Assembly (NCBI GenBank): GCA_015069615.1
Contig: SVIF01000001.1
Coordinates: forward strand, 1 to 64,000
Reading direction: 5' to 3'
DNA from: Clostridiales bacterium
GTDB taxonomy: Bacteria; Bacillota; Clostridia; Christensenellales; Borkfalkiaceae
DNA: 64,000 bases
Part shown: positions 31,489 through 40,492 of the stretch, piece by piece
How the letters are laid out: each line of letters begins with the position of its first letter
Numbering within the stretch: the stretch's first letter is position 1
Notes under the pieces: generated by a model
What the model was told of the DNA's origin: nothing
Databases searched by the model: none
The model's input: the letters and a program-made list of their open reading frames with translations, nothing else
Position numbers and translations under genes: made by a program

Positions 31489-32352
31489 ATGAAGCTTTGT
31501 GTCAGCTCGTATTCCTTTCATCAATATCTGTCGGACGGTCGCATGACGCAGCTTGACTGCATACAAAAGGCATACGATATGGGCTTTGACGCCATTGAAT
31601 TTACCGATATTCTGCCGACGGACGATTACGAAGCGCAAAAGCTCGCCGCCGCGGCCATTCGCCGCGAGGCAGACCGCCTCGGTATGTCCATCCCCGCCTA
31701 CGCCATCGCTGCATCGCTGTATCAGGAAACGGAGGAGGCGCAGGAGGCTGAGGTCGAGCGCTTGAAGGGACAGCTTGCGATCGCGGCGATCCTCGGTGCA
31801 AAGATCATGCGCCACGACGTGTGCGGGGCACTCGGCGCGCATGGCTGCGCCCGTAGCTTTGACGGCATGCTGCCCACCGTTGCCGACGCGGCTCGCCGCG
31901 TGAGCGCCTACGCCGAAACGCTCGGTATTCGCACCTGTACCGAAAACCACGGCTTCGTTGCACAGGACAGCGACCGTATGGAACGGCTCTTCTGTGCCGT
32001 CGCGCACGATAATTACGGACTTCTTGTTGACGTGGGAAATTTCCTTTGTGTGGACGAGGCCCCCACGCATGCCGTATCCCGCGTGGCCCCTTACGCGATC
32101 CACGCTCACGTCAAGGATTTCTATTTTGCGCAGCAGCCGCTGGAGGGCGGCTTTATGACGCGCGGTGCCAATTATCTCGTCGGTGCCGTCGCGGGAGAAG
32201 GCGCCGTTCCCGTTCGTCAGTGCCTTGCTATCTTAAAACAAGCCGGGTACGACGGCTTCCTTACCGTGGAGTACGAGGCGCTGGAGGACTGTATGACAGG
32301 TATTCCGCGCAGCCTTAAAAACGTTCGCGCCATGCTTGCGGAGCTGGCGTAA
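31489..32352 (+). CDS. sugar phosphate isomerase/epimerase (xylose-isomerase-like TIM barrel)
   Basis: 287 aa from the ATG at 31489, AAAGGAG upstream; the longer frame is inside the AraC gene. AP-endonuclease-2-type barrel: 'GFDAIEFTDILPTDDYE' (about 31-47), 'RHDVCGA', 'ENHGF' (metal Glu, about 154), 'LLVDVGNFLCVDE' (about 178), 'HAHVKDFYF' (about 206) and 'TVEYEA' (final Glu). Metal-dependent isomerases or epimerases of this type act on inositol, sialic or uronic sugars. Substrate unknown, but context is carbohydrate use. Confidence 0.85.
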   Translation: MKLCVSSYSFHQYLSDGRMTQLDCIQKAYDMGFDAIEFTDILPTDDYEAQKLAAAAIRREADRLGMSIPAYAIAASLYQETEEAQEAEVERLKGQLAIAAILGAKIMRHDVCGALGAHGCARSFDGMLPTVADAARRVSAYAETLGIRTCTENHGFVAQDSDRMERLFCAVAHDNYGLLVDVGNFLCVDEAPTHAVSRVAPYAIHAHVKDFYFAQQPLEGGFMTRGANYLVGAVAGEGAVPVRQCLAILKQAGYDGFLTVEYEALEDCMTGIPRSLKNVRAMLAELA

Positions 32353-32382
32353 GCCTGCACCGGCAGCGTATCGAATAAGAGA

Positions 32383-32418
32383 AAAGACCGTCCTGCGAAG
32401 CAAGACGGTCTTTTTTAA
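32383..32418. terminator. bidirectional terminator
   Basis: AAAGACCGTC and GACGGTCTTT around CTGCGAAGCAA, followed by T's; between the convergent isomerase and glycosyltransferase genes. Confidence 0.85.
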
Positions 32419-32421
32419 CGC

Positions 32422-33606
32422 TTACGTGCGTTTTTCGTTGCCTGCGTGCCTTGCAATGATCTGCTCGTAATCGGAGATCAAGTGACGCACGCAGTCGTCC
32501 CATGTGGTGTACAGCTCTTTTTGCGCATTTTTGCTAACAGTTGTGTACAATTCTTGGTTTTTAAAGATGTCAATAATCTTTTCTGCATAGGCTTTCGGGT
32601 CGTTGTCGCTCATAAAGGCGTTTTGATCCTCCGTGCAGGAGCTGGCGGTTTTTGCCTCGCGAATGAAGAGCGTCGGAAGCCCTTGGCTGGCAGCCTCGAT
32701 CTGGACGAGGGAGTTGGCGTCGTACAGGGAGGGGAAGAGAAACAGGTCGCTTGCGGCATACAATTTTTCAAGCTCGTGTCGCTCGCTGATCGCACCCGCC
32801 AGTATGACATCGTCCGTCAGCCCCAGCTCCTCGATGCGTTTTTTCAAGGGCTCGGTATCCGAGCCGCTGCCCACAAAGACCATTTTGAAGGCGAAGCCAT
32901 TCGCCTTGAGATGTGCAAGCGCTTCCAGAATAAAGGGAAGATTTTTGATGAAATTGATACGCCCGACGAACAGGAAAAGCCGTTCGCCCTCGGCTACGCC
33001 GAAGCGTTGCCGCATTTCCTCGCGTGCGGCAGCCTTGTCCTCTATGGGGAGAAAGTCGCTTGCGTTGCACTGTACGCGGTTGGGAGCGGTCAGCCCGTAC
33101 TCGTTGACGTAGAGCGTACGCATGCCCTCGTTGACAGCCCAGCACTCGTCGCAACGGTTGAAGGTTTTCATCAGATGCCCGAGGATCAGCTTCGACAGCC
33201 AGCCGAGCTTGACGGTTTTTTGAATATCCTGCTTGTACTGCGAGTGCAGCGTTGCTACCGTGGGAATGCCCATGCGCCTCGCATGACGCACGCCCATGGA
33301 GGATATGCCGAAGGGTGAATGAATATGTATGATATCGAAGCGCTGTTCCTTCAGATACCGCTTGAATTTGCGGTCCAGACGCGGCGTCGGCGCGACGTAA
33401 TCGAGGAAAAAGGGCTTAAAGGATTTGCAGCGCACGACCTTATAGTTAAACTCGTCGCGGAAGCCTTTATCGACCGTAGGACAGAACACCGTCACGTCGG
33501 CAAACTCCTGCAGACGTTTGGCGTAGTTGTCAACGACCATAACGACGCCGTCGATCATAGGAAAATAGGTGTCAATAAACAACGCGATGCGTAGACGCTT
33601 TTCCAT
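32422..33606 (-). CDS. glycosyltransferase family 4
   Basis: 394 aa from the ATG at 33606 (AAAGGAG upstream). GT-B fold: N-terminal 'LFIDTYFPMIDGVV' (about 8-21), 'HIHSPFGISSMG', 'VATLHSQYKQD', and the donor half with 'LFVGRINFIKNLPFILEAL' (about 220) and 'LFPSLYDANSLVQIEAASQG' (about 295-314, E-x7-E-like nucleotide-sugar site). It resembles diacylglycerol glucosyltransferases that make membrane glycolipids. Monocistronic with its own promoter and terminator. Confidence 0.88.
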   Translation of the reverse strand: MEKRLRIALFIDTYFPMIDGVVMVVDNYAKRLQEFADVTVFCPTVDKGFRDEFNYKVVRCKSFKPFFLDYVAPTPRLDRKFKRYLKEQRFDIIHIHSPFGISSMGVRHARRMGIPTVATLHSQYKQDIQKTVKLGWLSKLILGHLMKTFNRCDECWAVNEGMRTLYVNEYGLTAPNRVQCNASDFLPIEDKAAAREEMRQRFGVAEGERLFLFVGRINFIKNLPFILEALAHLKANGFAFKMVFVGSGSDTEPLKKRIEELGLTDDVILAGAISERHELEKLYAASDLFLFPSLYDANSLVQIEAASQGLPTLFIREAKTASSCTEDQNAFMSDNDPKAYAEKIIDIFKNQELYTTVSKNAQKELYTTWDDCVRHLISDYEQIIARHAGNEKRT

Positions 33607-33647
33607 ATCGTTCTCCTTTGGATGCATCCCTTGACGCTCCGCCGATC

Positions 33648-33676
33648 AGTATACCACATATGAGAGAAAAAGTCAA
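33648..33676 (-). promoter_or_regulatory. promoter of the glycosyltransferase gene
   Basis: Minus strand: TTGACT (33671-33676), 17-bp spacer, TATACT (33648-33653). Confidence 0.75.
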
Positions 33677-33728
33677 GACGAGAGGCGAAGACTCCCATTG
33701 GCTCGCGCCCCCCGTCGACCCCTCACAG

Positions 33729-33760
33729 AAAAAAAGCACCCACACGGGGTGCTTTTTTCT
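33729..33760. terminator. isolated terminator-like hairpin
   Basis: AAAAAAGCACCC-ACAC-GGGGTGCTTTTTT. No gene ends here on the plus strand; on the minus strand it lies 100 bp past the TfoX-like stop. It probably terminates that gene. The remainder of 33680-33858 shows nothing else. Confidence 0.7.
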
Positions 33761-33858
33761 GTGCCTTAAACGTGATAAAAGGTGTCCGAACAGAGGTAAA
33801 AACGAACAAAAGGTGTCTGCTTTTCTTCCATACCACCGTTCGATAAATTGGAATTTGT

Positions 33859-34164
33859 TTATTTCTTTTTCTTCGGTTCCGGCAGTTCCTCGTACATTGC
33901 CTCGAATAGTTTGCCTAAGAAATCTCTATCTTCAACATCTTCCACAAGGAGCATTTCTTTTGCTCCGTCGTAAGGTAACTGATACTCTGCATTAGGCATA
34001 AGTGCTTTTGCAGACTTCGTTGGCTTTACGAGTAGACGGTTATCATATACACCGCCTACTACCTTGCCACCATAATATAACACATATTCGCCCATCATAG
34101 CACGGGCTGAAAGTCCGTTACATTGATCTAAGACGAATTCTATATATTCCTTGCTACTTGCCAT
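33859..34164 (-). CDS. TfoX/Sxy N-terminal-domain protein
   Basis: 101 aa from the ATG at 34164 (CGGAG nearby). 'RAMMGEYVLYYGGKVVGGVY' and 'LPYDGAKEMLLVEDVED' are diagnostic of the stand-alone TfoX N-terminal domain in Bacillota, followed by a Lys-rich tail (PEPKKKK). In gamma-proteobacteria TfoX activates competence; the role of single-domain versions is unknown. Codon use is AT-rich compared with the gene to the left. Own promoter TTGATT-17-TATAAT. Confidence 0.85.
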   Translation of the reverse strand: MASSKEYIEFVLDQCNGLSARAMMGEYVLYYGGKVVGGVYDNRLLVKPTKSAKALMPNAEYQLPYDGAKEMLLVEDVEDRDFLGKLFEAMYEELPEPKKKK

Positions 34165-34201
34165 AGTTATCTCCGTCAAATTCTTATTTGTCGATGAGTT
34201 T

Positions 34202-34230
34202 ATTATACCACACTATCGTAAATAAATCAA
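34202..34230 (-). promoter_or_regulatory. promoter of the TfoX-like gene
   Basis: Minus strand: TTGATT (34225-34230), 17-bp spacer, TATAAT (34202-34207). Its -35 box touches the first hairpin of the array to the right. Confidence 0.75.
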
Positions 34231-34394
34231 GGCGTAAGCCTTGTATATCATCCGCAACTTGTTGCGGTATATCATCAAAACGCAGTTTTGTATATCATCC
34301 TTGCGAAAGCGATACAACCTGCGGTTGATGATATACGCCTGCGGCGATGATATACACGCTAAAGCGTGATGATATGCCATCGCTTTCGCAATGG
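34229..34394. repeat. array of short hairpins linked by GTATATCATC
   Basis: Three direct copies of GTATATCATC (34243, 34267, 34290) are followed by two inverted copies GATGATATAC (34327, 34346) and a near copy (34368). Each gap holds a different tiny hairpin: AAGGC/GCCTT, CCGCAAC/GTTGCGG, AAAAC/GTTTT, AACC/GGTT, GCC/GGC, ACGCT/AGCGT. A 13-bp arm TTGCGAAAGCGAT (34301) pairs with 34379-34391. The whole block can fold into one large symmetrical structure. Not coding and not CRISPR-like (spacers are themselves palindromic, 9-16 bp). Confidence 0.9.
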
Positions 34395-34401
34395 ATAAAA
34401 A

Positions 34402-34440
34402 AAGAAGTAACTTTTGGTAGACAAAAGTTACTTCTTTTTT
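34402..34440. terminator. strong bidirectional terminator
   Basis: Perfect 15-bp arms AAGAAGTAACTTTTG and CAAAAGTTACTTCTT (34402-34416 with 34422-34436), A-run before and T-run after. It lies between the hairpin array and tmRNA. 34441-34600 holds only a small CCGTTGC/GCAACGG hairpin (34558-34576), possibly the tmRNA processing or termination site. Confidence 0.85.
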
Positions 34441-34601
34441 GGTGGACTTGGGCGTGTGAAATACGCACCGAGGACACCAAGTATTATTAGGGCTCCCGAA
34501 AAGATTTTGCATAGCAAAAGATTTTTGGGAAAAAGGAAGGGCAGGCTCATAGGTCAAGCCGTTGCAGTAGCAACGGTGGACGAAATAGCCTAGCCCTGAC
34601 G

Positions 34602-34948
34602 TGGTGGAGCAGTGGGGACTTGCACCCCAGTCTTACACGGATAACCACTGCTTTCTACATACTTATTTTACCTTTTATCCCTTGCGGCGGACTTCGGTAA
34701 ACGGAATTCCCCCGCCGTGAAAAGTGTAAGTGCCGCTAGCCTTCCGCTTTTAAAAAGGCTTCGCCGTTCCCCGCCGTTTTTCTGATGCCCGACATCCTAC
34801 CTGCGGGTAGCAGGAGCGGGCAACGCAGTTAAGCTGCGTATGCTAATTCGTTAGAATTTGCGTTTAAATTTAATGCCCTTTTTAACGAAGCAGGGCGCTT
34901 CGGTATGCTTACAGGGGCGCACCGTGCAATCGAATCTGCAACTGCCCC
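34602..34948 (-). ncRNA. ssrA: transfer-messenger RNA
   Basis: 347 nt. The 5' GGGGCAG (34942-34948) pairs with 3' CTGCTCC, followed by A-CCA (34602-34605). The T-arm is TGGGG-TGCAAGT-CCCCA. An internal reading frame encodes the proteolysis tag ANSNELAYAA followed by TAA. tmRNA with SmpB rescues stalled ribosomes and tags the nascent chain. smpB and rnr, its partners, lie 2.8-5 kb upstream on the same strand. Confidence 0.95.
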
Positions 34949-34977
34949 ATAAATTTCCGCTTGCGCGGAATATTTAT

Positions 34978-37707
34978 TTATAGGATGCGAAGCAAAGGCG
35001 GGAATACGAAGAGAGCCGCCGCCGTTACCGCGCCAATCGCGATAAGCGCGATATACGAAATATCTGCCACGCGTTTGGTATTATACTTGATTTTAAAGAA
35101 AAATGCAAGTAAAATGCCCACTAAGGTGAAAATCGTAACCGTTAAACCCAGTTCCATACCGGGCGGAGTATACTTGATACTGATACGGTTTTCCCCTTGC
35201 ATTAAGGGAATTGCCATAAAGCCGTCTAACGCTTCTACCACTTTTACGTTTTTGCCGTTAACCTTTGCGGTGTACCCCTTTTGGTAAGGCACCGCAACGA
35301 AAAGATAATCTCCGTTTTCCGCATGTACCTTACCCGAATAGGTATTGCCCTTTAAGGCTAAATCAGCGCTTTCCGTATTTTGACACAGTTCCTGCATGGC
35401 GGCATCCGAAATACCGAACACCGAATAATTTGTTAAGTACGCATTGTTCTTTAAACGCAATTCTACGGTTACGGTACAATTTTCATACACGCCCAAGGTT
35501 AAAAACCCGTTATGCAGGTTATAGGGGAACCCCCTGCCGTCCGCAACTAACGCGCCGTTTACGTATACGTCTGCTAAATTATTCGGCCATACGTCCGTAC
35601 TGGTAAAGATACCCTTGTCAAACAGCTCTAAATATAAGGTTTGCTTTTCGGTTACCGTAAAGGTGAAAAATACGGTTGGGTTTGCACCGCCCGTAGAACC
35701 GATAATATATCCTTCCCCATCGGGGTTAGGAACGATAACCGCGTTTTCCCCTTGCCATTCCTTCCATTCGGTAATCAAGGGTTGCCCTTGGGGGCAAAGT
35801 GCAGCGTAAGTTTGCTTTAAGTACGCTACGCGGTCGTGCGCAAAAACATTCGTTGTACCGCTTAAATTCGCGCTTGTTACAAGCCCTAACGGCAAGCAAT
35901 ACGGCGTATCCGCCAAATAGTAATAACTTTCTTGTTTATTCCAGTCGTAGCCGTACACCGTTTTGTAGCGCATGGCAAATAGCGCATCCGTAAATACCGT
36001 ACCCGTATGCGAACCCACTTCCATCCAAGCCGATTCGTAACCCAGTTGTTTTAGTAGGCGCATGGTATCCTGATCCGTCATAGACGTATAATGCGAAAGG
36101 GAGTTGTATCCCGCAGCGCCCGTGTAATTTACCAAGTAATTATAGCGGCTTTCCTTTACGCGGTAAAAGGATTGCCCCGCGTTTTGGTCCGCCTTGGTTT
36201 TTTCCTTTTCCAAAGCTAAAACAATTTCGTTAGCACTTTTTTGCACGGCGTTTTCCGCCATATAAATACGGGTAGAAAAGGCACATTCGGTAATAGCAAG
36301 GGAAAGAACAACGGCAATTAGCGCCGCCCTTTTTAAAAGCTTATAGCGGTACAGCACCGCAACGCCAAGGCTAAACAAGAGTATCCAACCGTAATAGGAT
36401 AAAAACGCTTGATACGATGCGGTGGAGCCCATTAACGAATTTACGAATGCCGTAAACAATTTTACGTTTTTTGTGGACTGCGTTACCGAATAGCTAATTA
36501 GCCCGCCCAGCGCCGCCAGCACGCAAACCGCAGTTAAAATATGCACTGCAAGTTTGGTTTTTGCGGAAAGATTGTAGCTATCAATCCCCGTTTCCTTCTT
36601 ATCAATAGAAACAAAGCCCAAGGGTTTAGGCGTTAAGCGTGCGCCCGCAATGGCAAGAGGTAAAAAGCAAGGAATAAAGGCGTATCTTGCAGGGAACATC
36701 ATATACGCGCCCAAATGCCATAAGCGATTCGTGGGTTCGTAAATCACCGAAAATACGGTGAAAATGAAACACGCGTATAGGGGAATATCCTTTCTATTCG
36801 CTTTACCAAAGAAAGCAAACGGCAACACAGCAAGGGTGGATAAAAGCAAGGGGAAGGACGTGTTGATATCCGAAGTAATCCCCGACGATTTGATAGAGGT
36901 TAAAAAATCGGTTAATTGCCGCGCGGAAGAACCGTATGCCGAAAGCAAGGGCAAAATTCCTGCCAAGGAAAGCAAAACACCCAACACCGAACACACCAAA
37001 AAGCGCGCGGAAATTTCCTTCTTTTTCGGGTGCTGCGTACTAACAGCCCACACGCCCGCGTAGAGAAGAATAAACAGCGCAACCATAAAGGTTAAGTAAA
37101 AACAGATATACGCAAACGCCACCAACGCGCATACGTAAAGATAAGGTTTACCCCCGTTAAGCAGTTTAGTAAGCCCCAAAAAAAGCAAGGGGAACAAATA
37201 TACCGCGTCCATCCATAAAAGGATTTGGTAATACGCCATAGCGTACCCACAGCACCCGTAAAATACCGAAAGTGCAACCGCAAATCCCCTAGAAAGAGTG
37301 GGATGCGCGTGGCGAAAATATACGAATGCGGTAAAGGCTGCCGCACACAGTTTTAACAGAACAAGGACGTTGGCAAAATTTGGTATTGCCGTTTTGGGAA
37401 CGAAAACAACAAGAAGATGAAAGGGGCTGGAAACGTAATAATAGAATACCCCCAAAAAGTTCATACCGCCTGCGTTTTGCGCGCTGTAAAGAAGGCTGGT
37501 TTTTCCCGAAAGCACGTCCTTTAAATTACATAGCATGGGGATAACTTGCGAATCCATATCGCACCACGCAATGCTTTTATTTCCAAACGGATACACGCCC
37601 TTATTCTTGAACACCCATAAAATAACGGTTGCCAAAATTACGGGCGGAAGCATATAAAAAAGCACGTTGAAAATTTGCTTTGTTTTTTCTTTTGAAACCT
37701 TCATCAT
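34978..37707 (-). CDS. YfhO-family large membrane protein
   Basis: 909 aa. Many transmembrane segments lie in the first 500 residues, beginning with FYMLPPVILATVILWVF. Family marks are 'GVYPFGNKSIAWCDMDSQVI' (about 33-52) and 'SAQNAGGMNFLG'. A large extracytoplasmic beta-rich domain follows (about 500-880, 'YLKQTYAALCPQG', 'VPYQKGYTAKVNGKNVKVVE'), then a last membrane segment. YfhO proteins are GT-C-like and are linked to glycosylation of lipoteichoic acid or cell-surface polymers. The start overlaps the smpB stop, so it is in the smpB operon, which is unusual company. Confidence 0.88.
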   Translation of the reverse strand: MMKVSKEKTKQIFNVLFYMLPPVILATVILWVFKNKGVYPFGNKSIAWCDMDSQVIPMLCNLKDVLSGKTSLLYSAQNAGGMNFLGVFYYYVSSPFHLLVVFVPKTAIPNFANVLVLLKLCAAAFTAFVYFRHAHPTLSRGFAVALSVFYGCCGYAMAYYQILLWMDAVYLFPLLFLGLTKLLNGGKPYLYVCALVAFAYICFYLTFMVALFILLYAGVWAVSTQHPKKKEISARFLVCSVLGVLLSLAGILPLLSAYGSSARQLTDFLTSIKSSGITSDINTSFPLLLSTLAVLPFAFFGKANRKDIPLYACFIFTVFSVIYEPTNRLWHLGAYMMFPARYAFIPCFLPLAIAGARLTPKPLGFVSIDKKETGIDSYNLSAKTKLAVHILTAVCVLAALGGLISYSVTQSTKNVKLFTAFVNSLMGSTASYQAFLSYYGWILLFSLGVAVLYRYKLLKRAALIAVVLSLAITECAFSTRIYMAENAVQKSANEIVLALEKEKTKADQNAGQSFYRVKESRYNYLVNYTGAAGYNSLSHYTSMTDQDTMRLLKQLGYESAWMEVGSHTGTVFTDALFAMRYKTVYGYDWNKQESYYYLADTPYCLPLGLVTSANLSGTTNVFAHDRVAYLKQTYAALCPQGQPLITEWKEWQGENAVIVPNPDGEGYIIGSTGGANPTVFFTFTVTEKQTLYLELFDKGIFTSTDVWPNNLADVYVNGALVADGRGFPYNLHNGFLTLGVYENCTVTVELRLKNNAYLTNYSVFGISDAAMQELCQNTESADLALKGNTYSGKVHAENGDYLFVAVPYQKGYTAKVNGKNVKVVEALDGFMAIPLMQGENRISIKYTPPGMELGLTVTIFTLVGILLAFFFKIKYNTKRVADISYIALIAIGAVTAAALFVFPPLLRIL

Positions 37708-38159
37708 CTGCCGTATTCCTTAATTTGGCGGCGGGTATCCCGATCTATATCCCGTTCTTTTATACTTTTTTTCTTATCCACTACGTTTTTACCGCGACAA
37801 AGGGCGACTTCCACTTTTACAAGCGCATCCTTAAAATATAGGCGCAAAGGTACTAAGGTAAAGCCCTTTTCCCCGATTTTACCCACGATTTTATGAATTT
37901 CCCGTTTATGCAATAACAGTTTTCTATCCCGTTTTGCATCTTTACTGTTATACGCGCCCGATTTATCGTAAACGGCAATATGCGCGTTTTTTAAGGTAAC
38001 TTCCCCACCCCGAACGAAACAAAACGAATCCTTAATATTCGCGTTGCCCATACGAAGGGATTTTACTTCCGCACCTTCTAAAACGATACCCGCTTCAAAG
38101 GTATCTTCCACAAAATATTCAAAGCGCGCTTGCTTATTGTAAGAAATTTCCTTTTCCAT
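37704..38159 (-). CDS. smpB: SsrA-binding protein
   Basis: 151 aa, full length. 'NKQARFEYFVEDTFEAGIVL' then 'EGAEVKSLR' (about 7-36) and 'LLLHKREIHKIVGKIGEKGF' (about 82-101) are SmpB hallmarks; the tail 'KKSIKERDIDRDTRRQIKEY' is the basic C-terminal helix that enters the mRNA channel. Delivers tmRNA to stalled ribosomes. Three bp after rnr and upstream of ssrA on the same strand. Confidence 0.95.
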   Translation of the reverse strand: MEKEISYNKQARFEYFVEDTFEAGIVLEGAEVKSLRMGNANIKDSFCFVRGGEVTLKNAHIAVYDKSGAYNSKDAKRDRKLLLHKREIHKIVGKIGEKGFTLVPLRLYFKDALVKVEVALCRGKNVVDKKKSIKERDIDRDTRRQIKEYGR

Positions 38160-38161
38160 TT

Positions 38162-40417
38162 TTAACCTTGCCGTTTATACTTTCTTTTTTTGCCTTTTGG
38201 GGCGTGCGAGCTTTTTTTGTGCTTGCCCTTAGCCCCTTTGGGGGCTAAAACGCGTTTTTCTTCTCTTTTTTCTTTGGGCGCGGGGGCGAATTCCTTATGA
38301 ATTTTACCACCCGTTTCTTCTTGGGTAACTAACGCAAAATCTACCTTTCTTGCGGTTAAATCCGCGCGAAGAACGCGAATAGTAATTTCATCCCCCAAAC
38401 GGAATTCGTGCTTTTTGCCAAGTAAGGCAAAAGTGTTTTCTTGATATTCGTAAATATCTTTGGGCAGTTCTTCGGGGCGTATCAACCCTTCGCAAGAATC
38501 CGCCGTTTCGGCAAACACGCCAAAGGATGTAACCCCCGAAATTATTGCGGGCATTTCTTTGCCGATAAAGCCCGACATATAATAGGTTTTATATAAATCG
38601 TCTACGTCCCGTTCGGTTTCGTCCGCCAAGCGTTCGCGCACGTTGGACTGTGCCGCTGCTAAAATGCACGCTTCCTTTAAATGATAAGCCTTTGCTATCC
38701 CACCGCGTAGTACCGTTTTTAACACGCGGTGTACCATTAAATCGGGATAGCGACGGATGGGGGAAGTAAAGTGACAGTAACATTCGCTGGCAAGCCCAAA
38801 ATGCCCTACGTTTTCGGATTGATATCTTGCCTTTTGCATACTGCGTAGCATTACGCTGTTAAGTACGCGGAAATACGGTTGCCCTTCCGCCGAATCCAAC
38901 AAATCGCGGAATTCTGCGGGAGAAACGTCTGTACCAAACGAAGCGCGCAATCCAAGCGCGGATGCAAACGAAGAAAAAGTAAACAATTTTTCGGGCGCAG
39001 GCGATTCGTGCACGCGGTAAACGAAAGGAATTTCAGATTTTTCAGCAAACGTTGCCACCGCTTCGTTTGCTGCAATCATAAATTCTTCAATTAGTTTTTC
39101 TCCGTCCCCACGTTTTCTTTCACACACGGTAACAACGCCGTCATTATAATAGATGCCCGATTCCTTGACTTCTAAGTTTATCGAGCCCCGCTCGTACCGG
39201 TTTTTAGCCAACGCTTTTGCTAAAGCGTTCATTTTCGTAAGCGTTTCATCCGTAAGTTGACAACCCGTAGACCTGCCTTCCATTAGCCATTCGTTTACTT
39301 GGCCGTAAGTTAAACGGCGGTTAGAACGGATTACACTTTCGGTAAGTTCACTTTTGATAGGGGCCCCGCTTGCGGTGAACAAAATTTTACAAGAAAGCGC
39401 AAGGCGGTTTTCCCCTTCGTTTAGCGAGCACGCCCCGTTAGAAAGTGCGGGGGGCAACATAGGCAGTACCCGATCGGGAAAATATACGCTGGTTCCACGC
39501 GTAAACGCTTCCCTATCTAATGCGCTACCCTGCTTTACGTAATGGGTTACGTCTGCAATATGCACGTAAAGCGCTAAGTTTTGCCCTTCGGTTTCCAAGG
39601 AAATGGCGTCGTCAATATCCCTGGTATCCGCACCGTCTATGGTAAACGTATATAAATTTGTAAAATCCGCACGCGTTTGCAAATACGGAGTGATATCCTC
39701 TTTTGCGTTTTTATCCGCTTCCTTAAGAACCGTTTCGGGAAAGGATAACGGTAAATCCGCTTCGCGCAAAATACTTTCTTCTTCTATTAAAAGCGCGTTT
39801 TCTGCAGTTAAAATTTCGGTAACATCCCCTTCTGCACCTTGACCACGAACGGGATATTCGGTGATATGCACAACCACGGTATCCCCCGTTTTTGCACCCG
39901 CCGTTTTACCAAAGGGAATATATACGTCCCCGAAAAAAGGGTGTGATTTGGGGGTTACAAAACCCGTTTTTCCAGCGTTTACCCCTTCAAAAACGCCCGT
40001 AAGCGTTTTTAATTTGCGGTCTAATAAGGTTAAAACCTCCCCTTCGTCCGCCGAAGCCGAAGATTTTACACTTTTGCGCGCCAAAACGATATCCCCGTCC
40101 ATGGCACCGTGAAGGGCTTTCCCCGGAATAAATAAATCGGGAAGGGTTCCGTTTTCGGGGATGAAAAACGCAAAACCTTTATCCCCACCTTGAATTCTGC
40201 CACGCATTGCGCCGGCACGTTCGGAAGAAAGGTATTTTTTGTTTGCATCCAATACGATTTCGCCCTGCTTAACAAGTTCGCGCAAGGCTAAATGCAATTC
40301 TTCCTTTTCGTATTCTTTATACATCCCCGTAAGCCGACACAGTTCCTTTTCACTGCGGAACTGATATTCCTTTTCCCTAAAACAAGCGCGGAGTTTTTTA
40401 AGTAAGCGTTCGTTCAT
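38162..40417 (-). CDS. rnr: ribonuclease R
   Basis: 751 aa. N-terminal winged helix, cold-shock domain ('GGDKGFAFFIPENGTLPDLF', about 75), RNB catalytic domain with 'DGADTRDIDDAISLE' (about 259-273), 'RRYPDLMVHRVL' (about 556), a C-terminal S1 domain ('ISGVTSFGVFAETADSCEGL') and a Lys-rich tail (KGKHKKSSHAPKGKKRKYKR). A 3'-5' exonuclease that degrades structured and tmRNA-tagged messages; fits its place next to smpB. Confidence 0.95.
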   Translation of the reverse strand: MNERLLKKLRACFREKEYQFRSEKELCRLTGMYKEYEKEELHLALRELVKQGEIVLDANKKYLSSERAGAMRGRIQGGDKGFAFFIPENGTLPDLFIPGKALHGAMDGDIVLARKSVKSSASADEGEVLTLLDRKLKTLTGVFEGVNAGKTGFVTPKSHPFFGDVYIPFGKTAGAKTGDTVVVHITEYPVRGQGAEGDVTEILTAENALLIEEESILREADLPLSFPETVLKEADKNAKEDITPYLQTRADFTNLYTFTIDGADTRDIDDAISLETEGQNLALYVHIADVTHYVKQGSALDREAFTRGTSVYFPDRVLPMLPPALSNGACSLNEGENRLALSCKILFTASGAPIKSELTESVIRSNRRLTYGQVNEWLMEGRSTGCQLTDETLTKMNALAKALAKNRYERGSINLEVKESGIYYNDGVVTVCERKRGDGEKLIEEFMIAANEAVATFAEKSEIPFVYRVHESPAPEKLFTFSSFASALGLRASFGTDVSPAEFRDLLDSAEGQPYFRVLNSVMLRSMQKARYQSENVGHFGLASECYCHFTSPIRRYPDLMVHRVLKTVLRGGIAKAYHLKEACILAAAQSNVRERLADETERDVDDLYKTYYMSGFIGKEMPAIISGVTSFGVFAETADSCEGLIRPEELPKDIYEYQENTFALLGKKHEFRLGDEITIRVLRADLTARKVDFALVTQEETGGKIHKEFAPAPKEKREEKRVLAPKGAKGKHKKSSHAPKGKKRKYKRQG

Positions 40418-40452
40418 AAACCGTCCTTAAAATAAGTGTATTAGAAAGAAAA

Positions 40453-40474
40453 GAGGCGGTTACAAAACCGCCTC
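40453..40474 (-). terminator. hairpin between secG and rnr
   Basis: On the minus strand GAGGCGGTT-TTG-TAACCGCCTC is followed by TTTTCTTT. It would end or attenuate the glycolysis-secG transcript before rnr. Confidence 0.75.
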
Positions 40475-40492
40475 CCCATTTCGTCTTTCGGA

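Noticed and set aside
34229-34394. CRISPR array
   Set aside because: The repeat is 10 bp, occurs in both orientations, and the gaps are short palindromes instead of unique spacers; no cas genes are present.
34213-34557. A 114-codon frame across the hairpin array and terminator
   Set aside because: It crosses inverted repeats and a strong terminator and has no ribosome site.
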